A program made the translations under genes and the position numbers. Below are positions 55,012 to 64,000 of a stretch of DNA of 64,000 nt, in pieces; the stretch's first letter is position 1; each line of letters opens with the position of its first letter. A model generated the notes under the pieces. It was given only the letters and a program-made list of their open reading frames with translations, ran no database searches and was not told the DNA's origin. The DNA is from Candidatus Limnocylindrales bacterium (GTDB lineage: Bacteria; Desulfobacterota; Binatia; UBA1149; CAITLU01): NCBI GenBank assembly GCA_035571835.1, contig DATNBU010000008.1, forward strand, positions 248,001 to 312,000, read 5' to 3'.

Positions 55012-55758
55012 CTACAGCGGACGCGCGGGATCGAACGTCGCCTGCATGTGTTCCATCCAAACCGCCATCAGCGGCGCTTTCGGCAAACCGAGCCCGCGCA
55101 GCGTAGCGGCCATCGGATGATCGCCGAGCACGAGATCGACTCCGGAGCGCGAGAACCCGACGCCGCGTGACGACGAGACGAAGCGCGTCGCGCACGTGCG
55201 CCCGTCCATCCGCGTGTAGGTCGTCATTTCGTTTGCGGGAAGCTCGCGGGCGCCGCCGCGAGGCATCGAGAACGTCAGAACGTGCCTGCCGCCGCTGACG
55301 AGCCGGCACGTGGCCCTTTCGCCGGCATGGTCGAACGCGATCTCCTCGATCGTCTTCGGGAATCCCCACATCGTCTCGCCGGCTTCGCGCGTGAATGCCT
55401 GATCGACCGGAAGCCAGAAGATATACGTGCTGACGCGCCCGCGCAGGAAATCGATCGCGGTGCCGAGCCACGGGATGCCGCGCGGCGCGTTCCGTTCGCG
55501 CACGAAGAGTGCGAACGACACTTCGTTGTAGTCGCCGAGGTCGTTGTCGATGTAGTCGATGCACGCAAGGCTGAAGAGCGCACGGCCGGGAAGAAGCTCG
55601 ACGACGTCGAGGTCGGGGCACGGCAGCAGCGCGCGCGCTGCTGCGGCATCGACGAGGTACGTGGCCGACGCGGACGCGGCCTCGCGAACGACGACAGGGT
55701 AGGGGACGACGCGGCCCTGGATGACGGCGCCTTCGCGCTCGGTAGCGGCAGTAGCCAT
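55012..55758 (-). CDS. Acetoacetate decarboxylase family protein
   Basis: 248 residues, GGAG before the ATG. The beta-cone fold is shown by LLPGRALFSLACIDYIDNDLGDYNEVSFALFV and GETMWGFPKTIEEI, where the Lys after Phe-Pro matches the Schiff-base lysine of acetoacetate decarboxylase. A further acidic residue pair (TIEEI) stands where the family has its active-site Glu. The family also includes decarboxylases and hydratase-aldolases for other keto acids, so the reaction is not certain. It is followed on the same strand by nothing and preceded by the AraC regulator gene, which may control it. Confidence 0.82.
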   Translation of the reverse strand: MATAATEREGAVIQGRVVPYPVVVREAASASATYLVDAAAARALLPCPDLDVVELLPGRALFSLACIDYIDNDLGDYNEVSFALFVRERNAPRGIPWLGTAIDFLRGRVSTYIFWLPVDQAFTREAGETMWGFPKTIEEIAFDHAGERATCRLVSGGRHVLTFSMPRGGARELPANEMTTYTRMDGRTCATRFVSSSRGVGFSRSGVDLVLGDHPMAATLRGLGLPKAPLMAVWMEHMQATFDPARPL

Positions 55759-55873
55759 TGCGCTCCGCTTAAAACAGACGCCGGACGATGTGGCCAGCGA
55801 AGCTCACGGCCGAGCGCCGGCGCGTCTCGCCGGGATCCTCACGCAGCGGCGAGTCGGCGCGCCGTCACGATGC

Positions 55874-56881
55874 TTACGCGGTCGCGCGCTGGCGCCGCTC
55901 CGCCGGCGAACGTCCGGTCCAGCGCTTGAATGCACGCGAGAACGAAGAGAGGTCCGAGAACCCGAGCATGTAGCTGATCTCGGTCACCGGAATGCTGCGG
56001 TCGTCGACGTACTGCTCGGCGAGCTCGCGGCGCACCGCGGCCAGCAGCTCCTTGAAGCTCGTGTGCAGCGACGCGAGGCGCCGCTGCAGCGACCGCGGGC
56101 TCATCGAGACCACTTTCGCGATGCTGTCTTCGGACGGCGTACCCGACGGAAGCTCGTCGACCATCGCCATCTTCACGCGCGAGACCAGATCGTCCTGGCG
56201 CAGGCTCTGGACCATCTGGTCGAGCACGTGGTCGTTGCTGCGCGCGAGCTCGCGGTTGGACGCGAGGAACGGCCGATCGGCGTCGCTGCTTCGAAACGAG
56301 ATCCTCCATTCGGGCGCACCGTAGACGACCCGTGCGCGCAGCGCCTCGCTCACCCGGCTGCCGCCTTCCGGTTTCGGATACGTGAACGCGACCTCGAGCG
56401 GATCGAGCGGGCCGCTGATCGCGCTCCGCAGCAGGTCGATCAGAATCGCGCTGCGGCCGCTTTCGAGAACGCGAACGGCGCGCGGATCCACTTTGAGCGG
56501 CGTGCAGAGGAGATCGATCCGGGTGCTCTTTTTGTCGAGGCGGATCTTGAGCGCCGTGTTGACGACGGTGTGGTAGCGGGCGAACCGCTGCAGCGCTGTC
56601 GCGAGATCTGCGCTGGCGAGAACGACGACCGCGAGCCCGTGAAAATCTGTCGGCCGGTACCAGTTGACCGCGTCCAGTCCGAGATCCGCGTCGCCGGTGA
56701 TCTCGACGGCTCGCGCCCACGCGGCCGCGACACGATCGAAAGGAAAGCGTGCGCGCGGCTGCTCGACGAGCGCCGGATTCAGACCGGCGCTGCGAAGCAC
56801 CTCGCCGGCATCGATCCCCCGATCCTCGAGCGCGCGCGAAAGGAGCCGGATTTCCGAAGCGAGGAACGTGCCGATCATCAC
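55874..56881 (-). CDS. AraC family transcriptional regulator
   Basis: 335 residues, start GTG at 56881 or the ATG one codon later. The N-terminal domain (about 20-210) is of the OruR/ArgR-type ligand-binding class (YRPTDFHGLAVVVLASADLATALQRFARY). The C-terminal 100 residues hold the two helix-turn-helix motifs of AraC: SIAKVVSMSPRSLQRRLASLHTSFKELL and IPVTEISYMLGFSDLSSFSRAFKRWTGRSPAE. Inducer unknown. It lies 115 bp upstream of the decarboxylase-family gene on the same strand, a likely target. Confidence 0.92.
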   Translation of the reverse strand: MMIGTFLASEIRLLSRALEDRGIDAGEVLRSAGLNPALVEQPRARFPFDRVAAAWARAVEITGDADLGLDAVNWYRPTDFHGLAVVVLASADLATALQRFARYHTVVNTALKIRLDKKSTRIDLLCTPLKVDPRAVRVLESGRSAILIDLLRSAISGPLDPLEVAFTYPKPEGGSRVSEALRARVVYGAPEWRISFRSSDADRPFLASNRELARSNDHVLDQMVQSLRQDDLVSRVKMAMVDELPSGTPSEDSIAKVVSMSPRSLQRRLASLHTSFKELLAAVRRELAEQYVDDRSIPVTEISYMLGFSDLSSFSRAFKRWTGRSPAERRQRATA

Positions 56882-57085
56882 ATCAAAACCCTACATCAAA
56901 TCCCTGCCGGACGTCGCTTAGAGAGGATGGCGGCGCGGATCAAGCGTTTGGCGTCCGGGGTCAAGCAGGAAAGGCAGCCGGTTCGTAGAGTCCGCATGTG
57001 ACGTTCGCTTTCGAACGCTCCGCGGTGACCGGGAAACAGGGGCCGGCTCATCGACGCGAAAACTCCCGGACCAGGAGACTCTGCG

Positions 57086-57529
57086 ATGACGGGCTGCAAC
57101 GAAGATCTGTCGCTGAAGACCATCGACCTCGATTGCGATACCAGGGCATGGGCTCCCGAGTTCAAGCTGATGCTTGCGGTGATGGAGGATGCGCTGGTGA
57201 CGTTTCAATACGGACTTCGCTCGGCCAATCCGCTGCGGCGCCGGCGGGGATTCGAAGTCGAGAGCTGGGTTGCGAGCACGGACTCCGACTCGCCGTTCTC
57301 GTTCGAGAACATCTGCACGACGCTGTGTCTGGATCCCCAGTACATCCGCGAGGGGCTGCTGCGGATGAAACGCAGCGCGTACGCCGAGCGATGCCGCATC
57401 CGGCGCATCCGTCTGCGCAGGCAGCCGGCCGAAGGCCAGCGAAGGCGCAGCGGAACGATTGCGAACGACGCCAACGAATCGCGCCGGTACGGACCGCGCA
57501 CGGAGCAGGGCGCGAAGTCGGGCGGCTAG
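57086..57529 (+). CDS. Hypothetical protein, basic C-terminus
   Basis: 147 residues. The central part (WVASTDSDSPFSFENICTTLCLDPQYIREGLLRMKR in pieces) is well structured, with a helical DNA-binding-like segment and a strongly Arg-rich tail (RRIRIRLRRQP-type), so nucleic acid binding is possible. No signal peptide. The stop codon overlaps the convergent ilvB end by 4 bp. Similar short proteins with STDxxxPFSFENIC seem familiar from deltaproteobacterial genomes, but I cannot name the family. Confidence 0.6.
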   Translation: MTGCNEDLSLKTIDLDCDTRAWAPEFKLMLAVMEDALVTFQYGLRSANPLRRRRGFEVESWVASTDSDSPFSFENICTTLCLDPQYIREGLLRMKRSAYAERCRIRRIRLRRQPAEGQRRRSGTIANDANESRRYGPRTEQGAKSGG

Positions 57530-59376
57530 AAATAGCCGCCTTCGGTCGAGTCGGCGACTTTCTTCGGAGGTGTCCGCGCGCGGATGTTCTTGCCGGTGAG
57601 CATGTCCTTGTATCCCATGCCCGGGCCGATCATCGGGTAGACGTGCTCGCGCTGGTCGACCATGACTTCGAGCAGCGCGGGACCGTCGAACGAAATGAAG
57701 TCGGCGAGCGCCGCCGCAAGATCCGCGCGCGCCACCACGCGGCGCGCGAAGCCGAATCCGTCGGCCTCGGCGGCCTTGACGAAGTCCTTCTTGTGAAGCG
57801 TCTTGTCCGAGCCCGAGTAGCGGTTCGCGTAGAACAGGTCCTGCCACTGGCGAACCATGCCGTCGCCGAGATTGTTGAGCAGCAGCACCTTGACCGGAAT
57901 GTCGTAGTTGGTCAGCGTTTCGAGGTCGCCGAGGTTCATACGGATGCTGCCGTCGCCGTCGACGTCGATGACGAGTCGGCCGGGATTGGCGAGCTGCGCG
58001 CCGATCGCCGCGGGCAGGCCGAACCCCATCGTTCCCATGCTTCCCGACGTCAGCCAGTCGCGCGGGTTCTTGAAATCGAGGTACTGCGCAGCCCACATCT
58101 GGTGCTGGCCGACGCCGGTCGCCACGATGGCTTCGCCCTTGGTAATGCGGTTCATCTCGATCAGCACTTCTTCCTGCTGGATCGCCTCGGCGTCGTGGTT
58201 GTAGTCGAGCGGATGCTCCTTGCGCAGCTTCGCGACGTGCTCTCGCCACGCCGAGAAATCCTTGCGGAATGCCTTTCCGGCCTCGAGCAGCTCGGCGAGG
58301 CCGCGCTTGGCGTCGACCACGCACGACCAGTCGACGCCCTTGACCTTGCCGATCTCGGACGCGTCGACGTCGAGGTGCGCGATGCGCGCGCCCGGCGCGA
58401 ATTCCTTGACCTTGCCGGCCACGCGATCGTCGAAGCGCGCGCCGACGGCGAACAGGAAGTCGCAGTCTTCGACGGCGTAGTTCGCGTACGCGGTGCCGTG
58501 CATGCCGAGCATGTGCAGCGCCAGCTCCGACGTCGTCTCGATCGATCCGATGCCCATCAGCGTCGTCACGACCGGTATCCCGAAGCGCTCGGCGAAGCGG
58601 CGCAGTTCCGGGGAGGCTTCGGCGTTCGGCACGCCGCCGCCGACATACAGCAGCGGGCGCTCCGAGCGCGAGAGCATTTCGAAGAACGATTTGGCCGCCT
58701 GCGCATCGACGTGATGGCGCGCCTGCTCGCTGCGGCGCTCATCGTAGCCGCGCAGCTTGAGCAGGCCCGAGCCGCGGAACGCGCCTTGCGTGAGCTGCAC
58801 GTCGCGCGGGATGTCGACGACCACCGGACCGGGACGGCCGCTGCGCGCGATATCGAATGCGCTGCGCATCGTCTCTTCGATCTTGGTTTCATCGGTCAGC
58901 AGGAACACGTGCTTGGCGCACGGCGACATGATGTTGAAGACCGGCGCTTCCTGGAACGCGTCGGTGCCGATGGCCGCGCGCGGCACCTGGCCGCAGATGA
59001 GCACCATCGGAATCGAATCGGCCTGGCAGTCGCGCACCGGCGTGACGGTGTTGGTGGCGCCGGGGCCGGACGTGACGAGCGCGACGCCGACGCGGCCGCT
59101 GGAGCGCGAGTATCCGGCCGCCATGAATCCTGCGCCCTGCTCGGTGGCGGGCACCAGCAGATTGATCCGGCGCGACGGGTTCGACTCGTTGTAGCGGAAG
59201 ACCGCGTCGTAGGTCGGCAGGATCGCGCCGCCGCTGTAGCCGAAGATCGTATCGACGCCTTCGTCCGCAAGGACCTGTACGACCGCGTCGGCTCCTGTCA
59301 TCACGGTGCCGGCCATCGGGTGTTTGGCCGGGGCGAGTCCCAGGTGTGCGGCGGAGGAGGTCTTGCGGGTGGTCAT
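57526..59376 (-). CDS. ilvB: Acetolactate synthase large subunit
   Basis: 616 residues. The catalytic Glu is in LLVPATEQGAGFMAAG, the ThDP/Mg motif is GDGSIRMNLGDLETL...LLLNN, and QVPRAAIGTDAFQE and GRFDDR-type ARFDDRVAGK are conserved in biosynthetic AHAS. It condenses two pyruvates to acetolactate, or pyruvate with 2-oxobutyrate, the first step of branched-chain amino acid synthesis. No small regulatory subunit gene (ilvN) is adjacent; it must be elsewhere or absent. A GC hairpin lies in the 5' leader. Confidence 0.95.
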   Translation of the reverse strand: MTTRKTSSAAHLGLAPAKHPMAGTVMTGADAVVQVLADEGVDTIFGYSGGAILPTYDAVFRYNESNPSRRINLLVPATEQGAGFMAAGYSRSSGRVGVALVTSGPGATNTVTPVRDCQADSIPMVLICGQVPRAAIGTDAFQEAPVFNIMSPCAKHVFLLTDETKIEETMRSAFDIARSGRPGPVVVDIPRDVQLTQGAFRGSGLLKLRGYDERRSEQARHHVDAQAAKSFFEMLSRSERPLLYVGGGVPNAEASPELRRFAERFGIPVVTTLMGIGSIETTSELALHMLGMHGTAYANYAVEDCDFLFAVGARFDDRVAGKVKEFAPGARIAHLDVDASEIGKVKGVDWSCVVDAKRGLAELLEAGKAFRKDFSAWREHVAKLRKEHPLDYNHDAEAIQQEEVLIEMNRITKGEAIVATGVGQHQMWAAQYLDFKNPRDWLTSGSMGTMGFGLPAAIGAQLANPGRLVIDVDGDGSIRMNLGDLETLTNYDIPVKVLLLNNLGDGMVRQWQDLFYANRYSGSDKTLHKKDFVKAAEADGFGFARRVVARADLAAALADFISFDGPALLEVMVDQREHVYPMIGPGMGYKDMLTGKNIRARTPPKKVADSTEGGYF

Positions 59377-59397
59377 CGTGTCTTCCCGTTGGGTCCG

Positions 59398-59424
59398 ACA
59401 GGCCCGGCAGGCCCGGCGGCCTGT
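59398..59424 (-). other. Hairpin in the ilvB 5' leader
   Basis: ACAGGCC and GGCCTGT arms (7 bp) enclose a 13-nt GC-rich loop that can pair within itself, 22-48 bp before the ilvB start codon. It could modulate translation. No leader peptide rich in Leu, Val or Ile codons is seen, so classic attenuation is not supported. Confidence 0.35.
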
Positions 59425-59584
59425 TGGTCGTCGAATGAATTTCGCGTGCCGTGGCGGCGCGCGAGCTGGCCACTATGGCTGAGTCGGTCCGGTTTTCCTA
59501 CGTCCCGAGGGTGGTTCGCAACCGCTCTCTCCGCCCTGCAGACCCCGACCATCGGTAGATCGAGCCGGGCCAGGATCGCGGCGG

Positions 59585-60007
59585 TCAGGCCGTGCGACCA
59601 GACGCCATCCGGCGGGCATGCTCCTTCTCGATGCAGCGATCCATCACGACGAGCAGGCCGGCCGCACGAGCTCGCTCGGCGGCGGCTTCGTCGATGACGC
59701 CTTCCTGAAGCCACACGGCGCGCGCGCCGATCGCGATCGCTTCGTCGACGACGGCGCCTGCCTCCTCGGACCGGCGGAACACGTCGACGACGTCGACCGG
59801 CCCGTCGACCGTGCCGAGATCAGGCTTGCACGCCATGCCGAAAACCTCTTTCAGCATGGGGTTTACGAACGAAATCCTGAACCCATGCTTGAGGAGATAG
59901 GACGCGACCTCATTGGACGGTCGCGCGGGGTTGTCCGAGATCCCGACGACGGCAATGTGCTGCATCGTCGAAAGGATCTCGTCGATCTCGCGCTCCGGCT
60001 CCGTCAT
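59585..60007 (-). CDS. CoA-binding domain protein (YccU-like)
   Basis: About 140 residues from the ATG at 60007; an upstream ATG would add 30 residues not conserved in the family. The Rossmann-type CoA-binding fold is shown by HIAVVGISDNPARPSNEVASYLLKHGF, VDVVDVFRRSEEAGAVVDEAI and AVWLQEGVIDEAAAERARAAGL, with a Cys near the end (VVMDRCIEKEH). Related to succinyl-CoA synthetase alpha N-domains but without the ligase part. Function unknown, perhaps CoA or acyl-CoA sensing. Confidence 0.87.
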   Translation of the reverse strand: MTEPEREIDEILSTMQHIAVVGISDNPARPSNEVASYLLKHGFRISFVNPMLKEVFGMACKPDLGTVDGPVDVVDVFRRSEEAGAVVDEAIAIGARAVWLQEGVIDEAAAERARAAGLLVVMDRCIEKEHARRMASGRTA

Positions 60008-60188
60008 CGCGATGCGACCATCGGACGTTCGGACGAACGCATCAAGCGGCAGAGCTGCCGTGAATCTCGATGGTTTCACGACCATGACGCGTTGCATTAG
60101 AGCGGGGCCGCGTTACTCTCCGACGGCAGCGCGCGGCGCACGCCGCCGCCTGGGGGCAATCGCGGAGGTCTGGAAGAGGTGAGGTGGC

Positions 60189-60839
60189 ATGGACATCAGG
60201 CAGGAAATTCGAAAGCTCGTGCCGGCCGGGGCGCTTGGACTGTTCGGCATCGAGCGCACGAGCGCCGAGCCTCTCGGTGATGCGGACCTGACCGTCCTTT
60301 TCACCGACATCGAAGACTACACCGGTCTTACCGATCGGCTCGGCGACCGCGCCGCCCGCGAGCTGGTCCTGGTCCACGACCGCATCGTCCGCGCGGCGCT
60401 GGCCGACACCGGCGGCCGCGAGATCAAGCATACCGGCGACGGGATCATGGCGTGCTTCGCGTCGGCGTCGCGCGCGATCGAATCGGCGCTGTCGATCCAG
60501 GCGACCTCGCACGCGTGGACACTGACGAGCGCTCAGCCGGCTCCGCTGCGGATTGCCGTAGGCATGAACGCCGGCGCACCGATCGTCGATGGCGGCGATC
60601 TGTTCGGAACCGTCGTCAACGTTGCAGCCCGCATCACTGATTGCGCTGCGGGAGGCCAGGTTCTGGTCTCGGACGTCGTCCGCCTTCTGGCGGCGGGAAA
60701 AGGCTTCCAGTTCCGTCATCACGGAACTCGCTGCCTCGACGGAATGGCGGAAGAGGTTCCGCTATACGAAGTCGTCTGGCAGGAAGACGCCCGGTCTGCA
60801 GACGCAAGCGACGAGCGCGCACGCACGGCCGCCGCCTGA
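60189..60839 (+). CDS. Class III adenylate/guanylate cyclase domain protein
   Basis: 216 residues with GAGGTGAGG before the ATG. The cyclase domain occupies residues 30-185: TVLFTDIEDYTGLTDRLGD has the first metal Asp, IKHTGDGIMACF the second Asp and a substrate-reading Lys, and FGTVVNVAARI the transition-state Asn and Arg. No membrane segment, HAMP or sensor domain is present; the N-terminal 30 residues are amphipathic. It may make cAMP or cGMP as a soluble enzyme. A short LGLFGIERTSAE segment before the domain is also found in other stand-alone cyclases. Confidence 0.88.
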   Translation: MDIRQEIRKLVPAGALGLFGIERTSAEPLGDADLTVLFTDIEDYTGLTDRLGDRAARELVLVHDRIVRAALADTGGREIKHTGDGIMACFASASRAIESALSIQATSHAWTLTSAQPAPLRIAVGMNAGAPIVDGGDLFGTVVNVAARITDCAAGGQVLVSDVVRLLAAGKGFQFRHHGTRCLDGMAEEVPLYEVVWQEDARSADASDERARTAAA

Positions 60840-60889
60840 CAAATATCAAAGAGTATCCGCTGCCTGACGGTCAAAGCGGGATGGCTGCA

Positions 60890-62290
60890 TCAGTCGGCGC
60901 GGCGAGGCGCTCGCGCGAGCGGCACGCCGCCGAGAATCACCTGCTGAATACGGCCGAGATCGGCGATGTTCGCGGTCGGATCGCCGGCGACCAGCACGAG
61001 GTCGGCCCTCCTGCCAACGGCGATCTCGCCGAACTCCGGAGTTTCACCGGCAAGAAAACGGGCATTGTCCCACGTCGCGGAGCGCAGTGCTTCGGCAGGC
61101 GTCATTCCCGCATCGACGAGCTTCGCCAGCTCGAGATGAAGGCCGGCACCCGCGATGATGCCGGGGTTGAGCGAATCGCTGCCCGCCAGCACGGTGATGC
61201 CGGCCGCGCGCAGCCTTGCCACGTTGCGCCTGCGCGCTTCGTGCGCGGCGCCGGCCGCCGCAACGAACGCGACGCTGTCTTCGTCGCGAAGAGGCGCAGT
61301 CGTCAGCAGTCGATCGATCAACTCTGCGGATGCGACCTCGCGCTCGATCGGCAGGAAATCTCCGCGTGACTTTCGCGGGCTGCCTGCGATGTCCCAGCCG
61401 GCCAGCGTCGCGATTACCGGCACGTGCCTCGCGGCGATGGCCGAGATCACCTGATCCGTAAGCTCGTCGCGCCACGGCGAATGAGCCAGCGCATCGACGC
61501 CGGCTTCGACAGCGAGGCCCGCTTCGGCCGAGCTTCCGACGTGCGCAATCGAACGGACGCCGGCCTCATGACCTGCGGTGACGATCGCCCTCATCGTCTC
61601 CAGCGAAAGGCATGGCACGACGCCGCGCGCCTCGGCATCGATCGTGATCTTGAGGATCTCCGGATGCTGCGGCGCAAGCTCGGCGACCGCGCGGCGCGCC
61701 GCGGCCGCATCGTCGACCTCGCGCGTTGCTCGCGGCAGCACGTACCAGCCGAGGTACCAGGGGAGCCACGCGCGCAGCACGTTGGCCGGATGTCCGCCGC
61801 TTGCGGTAAACACCGGACCCGCGGCGTAGACGCGCGGGCCGAGCATGCTGCCCGACGCAACGGCGTCTCGCTCGGCGAATACGGCCGGGGTCAGGTTTCC
61901 GAGGTCGAGAACGGTGGTGACGCCGGCATAAAGGAATGCTGCGAGATTTCCTTCGACGTCGGGCAGCAAGCCCGTCGCACCCGGCGGATTGGATGACGAA
62001 GCCGTGTGCGTGTGGACATCGACCAGGCCGGGCAGCAGTACGCCGCCGGATCCGTCGATCTCTCGCGCCTGCCCTGTCTCGATGCCGGTCTCCGCGATTC
62101 TGGCGATGCGGCCGCCTTCGACCAGTACATCGACAGGCCCGGCAGCGAGCGACGCCCGCGGCGCATCGAAGATGCGAACGTGGCGAATGACGAGTGAGGC
62201 GGGCGGCGGCGACGGCCGCGCCATCAGCGCTTCGCCGCCGCCGCATCCGCACAGGACGACCAGGGCCACGGCTGCGGGTCGAAGCTGCAT
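60890..62290 (-). CDS. Secreted lipoprotein amidohydrolase (imidazolonepropionase-like)
   Basis: About 466 residues from the ATG at 62290, chosen because a lipoprotein signal (VVLCGCGGG) follows. The amidohydrolase metal sites are complete: VDVHTHT (HxH), a Lys in ILKITIDAE that may be carboxylated, His in SIAHVGSS and in ALAHSPW, and Asp in LAGSDS. The composite beta domain is split between N- and C-terminal parts. Enzymes of this group cleave amide, peptide or cyclic ureido bonds (prolidase-like, imidazolonepropionase-like). Located in the periplasm or outer membrane. Divergent, 94 bp from the next gene. Confidence 0.86.
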   Translation of the reverse strand: MQLRPAAVALVVLCGCGGGEALMARPSPPPASLVIRHVRIFDAPRASLAAGPVDVLVEGGRIARIAETGIETGQAREIDGSGGVLLPGLVDVHTHTASSSNPPGATGLLPDVEGNLAAFLYAGVTTVLDLGNLTPAVFAERDAVASGSMLGPRVYAAGPVFTASGGHPANVLRAWLPWYLGWYVLPRATREVDDAAAARRAVAELAPQHPEILKITIDAEARGVVPCLSLETMRAIVTAGHEAGVRSIAHVGSSAEAGLAVEAGVDALAHSPWRDELTDQVISAIAARHVPVIATLAGWDIAGSPRKSRGDFLPIEREVASAELIDRLLTTAPLRDEDSVAFVAAAGAAHEARRRNVARLRAAGITVLAGSDSLNPGIIAGAGLHLELAKLVDAGMTPAEALRSATWDNARFLAGETPEFGEIAVGRRADLVLVAGDPTANIADLGRIQQVILGGVPLARAPRRAD

Positions 62291-62384
62291 GCGCGCGTGT
62301 AGCACCCCGGCCGCCGCCATTCCAAGCCGGTGCGGAGATCGAGCCTTGCCATGGCTCGCGCAATCGCGGCAATGTGCGCGCCGC

Positions 62385-64000
62385 ATGACGATTCGTTTTC
62401 TGGTTACGCTTTTCACACTGTCATCGATGTTCGCCTCCAGCCTCGCAGGTGCTGCGATGGTCCCGTCCGGCGCGTCCATCCCACTCAGCGGCGAGAACGG
62501 CTCCGAGTCGCCCTCTGTCGCCGAGTCGCCGAGTGGTTTCGTCGTGGTCTGGAACGACACTGGGGGCCAGTCGCGAATTCGCGCACGCAGGCTCGATGCG
62601 ACCGGATCTCCTTCCGCTCCCGCAGTTGCGGTCGACGCGGGCGCGCTCGCGCACAACACGCTTGCCGACGTGACGCGTGCCGGGGACGGTTTCATCGTCG
62701 TATGGCGGCAGGATCTCGAAGGCGACGACGAAGCGTCGCGCGTGACGGGTCGCTTCCTGGATGCAGCCGGCAATCCTGTCGGTGGCGAATTTCGCATCGA
62801 CGAGCCGCATGCGGCTCCGGCCGGTCATTTCTACGCAGGCGCTCCCGCGGTGGCAGCCGATGCCAATGGCTTCGTCGTCGCATGGGCGCAAGGCACGACG
62901 CAGACGATTGGAAACGTCACGTACTACGACTCGACGATCTATGGCCGGCATTTCTCACTCGACGGCGTTCCCACCACCGGCGAGCTCCTGCTCGCTGGTG
63001 GTGGTCCGGCGCCGGCCATTGATGCGGACATCGACCGCACCGCGGCCGGATTCGTGCTGTCGTGGGTACGAGCCATCTCGGATCATTTCGGGTCGGTTTA
63101 CGTGCGCGCACTCACGTCGGCAGGACAGCTCGCGGACAATTCCGAGGTCCTGGCCTACGACGGCGGTGCAGTGGACGCCGAGCTTGCTGCCGGCGGACAG
63201 GCCGTGCACGTGCTGTGGACCTCGGAGTACTACACCGACGTGTACACTTCGGAAGTTCGCGCGCGCAAAATCGACGAGACTTCGACTCGCTCGTTTCTCG
63301 TCAGCGCAAGCGCACCGAAAAACGAAGGGCTCGCGGCCGGCGCAAACGGACTTGCGGCCGTGACAATCGGCGGAGACAGGCTGGCCGCAGCGTGGACGAC
63401 CGCTCTCGGCGATACTCCGGCAGAGATCGTCGTTCGGGAGTTCAGCGGCGACGGCGATGCGCTCGGGCCGGTCGTGCAGCTGAGCCACGACGGGCCGGTG
63501 CGCCATCCCGCCATCGCAGCAATCGATCCGCGTCGTGTACTGGTCGTCTGGCAGACCGGCGCCGGAGCAATCGCATCGAGATTGCTCCGGATTCGCGCAC
63601 CGGAATGCGGAGACGCAGACGAGAACGGCGTAACGACGACGAACGACGCGCTCGCGGCGCTTCGCGCGAGTGTACAACTCCAGCCCTGTGCACCGTGTGT
63701 CTGCGACGCCGACGGCTCCGGCGCGCATACGGCTCACGACGCGCTCGTCGTACTGCAGTCTGCGCTCGATCTGCCGGTCACGCTCCATTGCCCGATCTGT
63801 TCCGAAGGCCCCGGGGATCCGCTGCGGCTGGTTGCATCCCCGACGTGCGCCGCGACGCACGTCCGCGTTCCACGATCGTCGCTGCCGGGGGATCTTTCGC
63901 TTCTCTCGTGTAGTCTCGACGGGGCAGTCACCGACTCCGGCTGCAACGCAACGCTTCAGATCGACGAGGCCGGCATGGTCGTCGACGTACGGGCGACGGA
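62385..64000 (+). CDS. Large secreted propeller-like protein with two dockerin-like loops (3' end outside window)
   Basis: At least 538 residues; no stop before the window ends. The ATG at 62385 is followed by a signal peptide (LTLSSMFASSLAGA). Residues about 30-400 are repeats of roughly 50 residues with SPSGFVVVWNDTGG, GDGFIVVWRQD, ANGFVVAWAQG, TAAGFVLSWVRA, and RRLDATGSPSA-type tails, as in beta-propeller or FG-GAP-like surface proteins. At about 406-465 two dockerin-type loops follow, CGDADENGVTTTNDALAAL and CDADGSGAHTAHDALVVL, each with cysteines before it. The C-terminal visible part has more cysteines. Probably exported and surface-bound; ligand unknown. Confidence 0.78.
   Translation, partial: MTIRFLVTLFTLSSMFASSLAGAAMVPSGASIPLSGENGSESPSVAESPSGFVVVWNDTGGQSRIRARRLDATGSPSAPAVAVDAGALAHNTLADVTRAGDGFIVVWRQDLEGDDEASRVTGRFLDAAGNPVGGEFRIDEPHAAPAGHFYAGAPAVAADANGFVVAWAQGTTQTIGNVTYYDSTIYGRHFSLDGVPTTGELLLAGGGPAPAIDADIDRTAAGFVLSWVRAISDHFGSVYVRALTSAGQLADNSEVLAYDGGAVDAELAAGGQAVHVLWTSEYYTDVYTSEVRARKIDETSTRSFLVSASAPKNEGLAAGANGLAAVTIGGDRLAAAWTTALGDTPAEIVVREFSGDGDALGPVVQLSHDGPVRHPAIAAIDPRRVLVVWQTGAGAIASRLLRIRAPECGDADENGVTTTNDALAALRASVQLQPCAPCVCDADGSGAHTAHDALVVLQSALDLPVTLHCPICSEGPGDPLRLVASPTCAATHVRVPRSSLPGDLSLLSCSLDGAVTDSGCNATLQIDEAGMVVDVRAT

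Noticed and set aside
59377-59424. Collagen-like peptide frame (GPAGP) before ilvB
   Set aside because: A short chance frame in a GC repeat with no start signal; treated as a leader hairpin.
59377-59424. Classical ilv attenuator
   Set aside because: There is no leader peptide with Leu/Val/Ile codons and no T-run terminator.
56998-59697. 899-codon open frame on the plus strand opposite ilvB
   Set aside because: Same cause; ilvB motifs are complete on the minus strand.

Overview
The window reads as chromosomal DNA of a GC-rich (about two thirds G+C), Gram-negative, aerobic bacterium. Evidence for this is a complete 2-oxoglutarate dehydrogenase operon, many signal peptides and lipoboxes, and periplasmic enzymes. 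Secreted proteins with threonine-rich linkers, Cys-rich repeats and dockerin-like calcium loops suggest an uncultured lineage formerly placed in the Deltaproteobacteria (Binatota, Myxococcota or Desulfobacterota-like). That placement is inference; no rRNA is present. Genes are densely packed on both strands. I see no prophage, no CRISPR array and no intact transposon, only one likely insertion-sequence end.

Layout. 1-10.7 kb: metallo-beta-lactamase fold hydrolase, small zincin, secreted protein, MATE exporter, a periplasmic cyclohexadienyl dehydratase/chorismate mutase fusion behind a methyltransferase, a secreted metzincin, an FAD amine oxidase and a GST. 10.8-20.2 kb: beta-lactamase-family hydrolase, Uma2 protein, TPR lipoprotein, then sucA-sucB-lpdA on the minus strand. 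20.5-25.9 kb: two secreted Cys/Thr-rich proteins, a sucrase/ferredoxin-like protein, tRNA-His and tRNA-Lys, a PQQ sugar dehydrogenase-like protein and a hydratase. 26-32.5 kb: DUF255 lipoprotein coupled to an ABC-F ATPase, a DUF5715-like protein and a cysteine synthase. 32.6-37.5 kb: large secreted pectinacetylesterase-like and sulfatase-like enzymes.

37.6-42.9 kb: UPF0149 protein, a three-gene ABC-2 exporter and a degenerate LspA-like membrane protein. 43-46.8 kb: YkgJ-type Cys cluster protein and an SDR/sulfotransferase/DUF1214 operon. 46.8-50.9 kb: a divergent PNPOx-like/MocR pair with a readable promoter and operator, TerC and an ankyrin lipoprotein. 51-57 kb: repeat-rich secreted protein, MFS transporter, dockerin/collagen-like secreted protein, LMW phosphatase, acetoacetate decarboxylase-family enzyme and AraC regulator. 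57-64 kb: ilvB, CoA-binding protein, class III nucleotide cyclase, lipoprotein amidohydrolase and a large secreted propeller-like protein cut by the window end.

The most unusual content is a Cys-flanked dockerin-like module shared by three unlinked secreted proteins, the secreted PheC-AroQ fusion, the LspA relative that has lost one catalytic aspartate, the sulfatase-fold enzyme with Thr at the nucleophile position, and several unrelated short tandem repeat arrays at gene ends. No single locus clearly forms a new multi-gene system. The SDR/sulfotransferase/DUF1214 operon and the exporter plus LspA-like neighbourhood are the best candidates for undescribed pathways.
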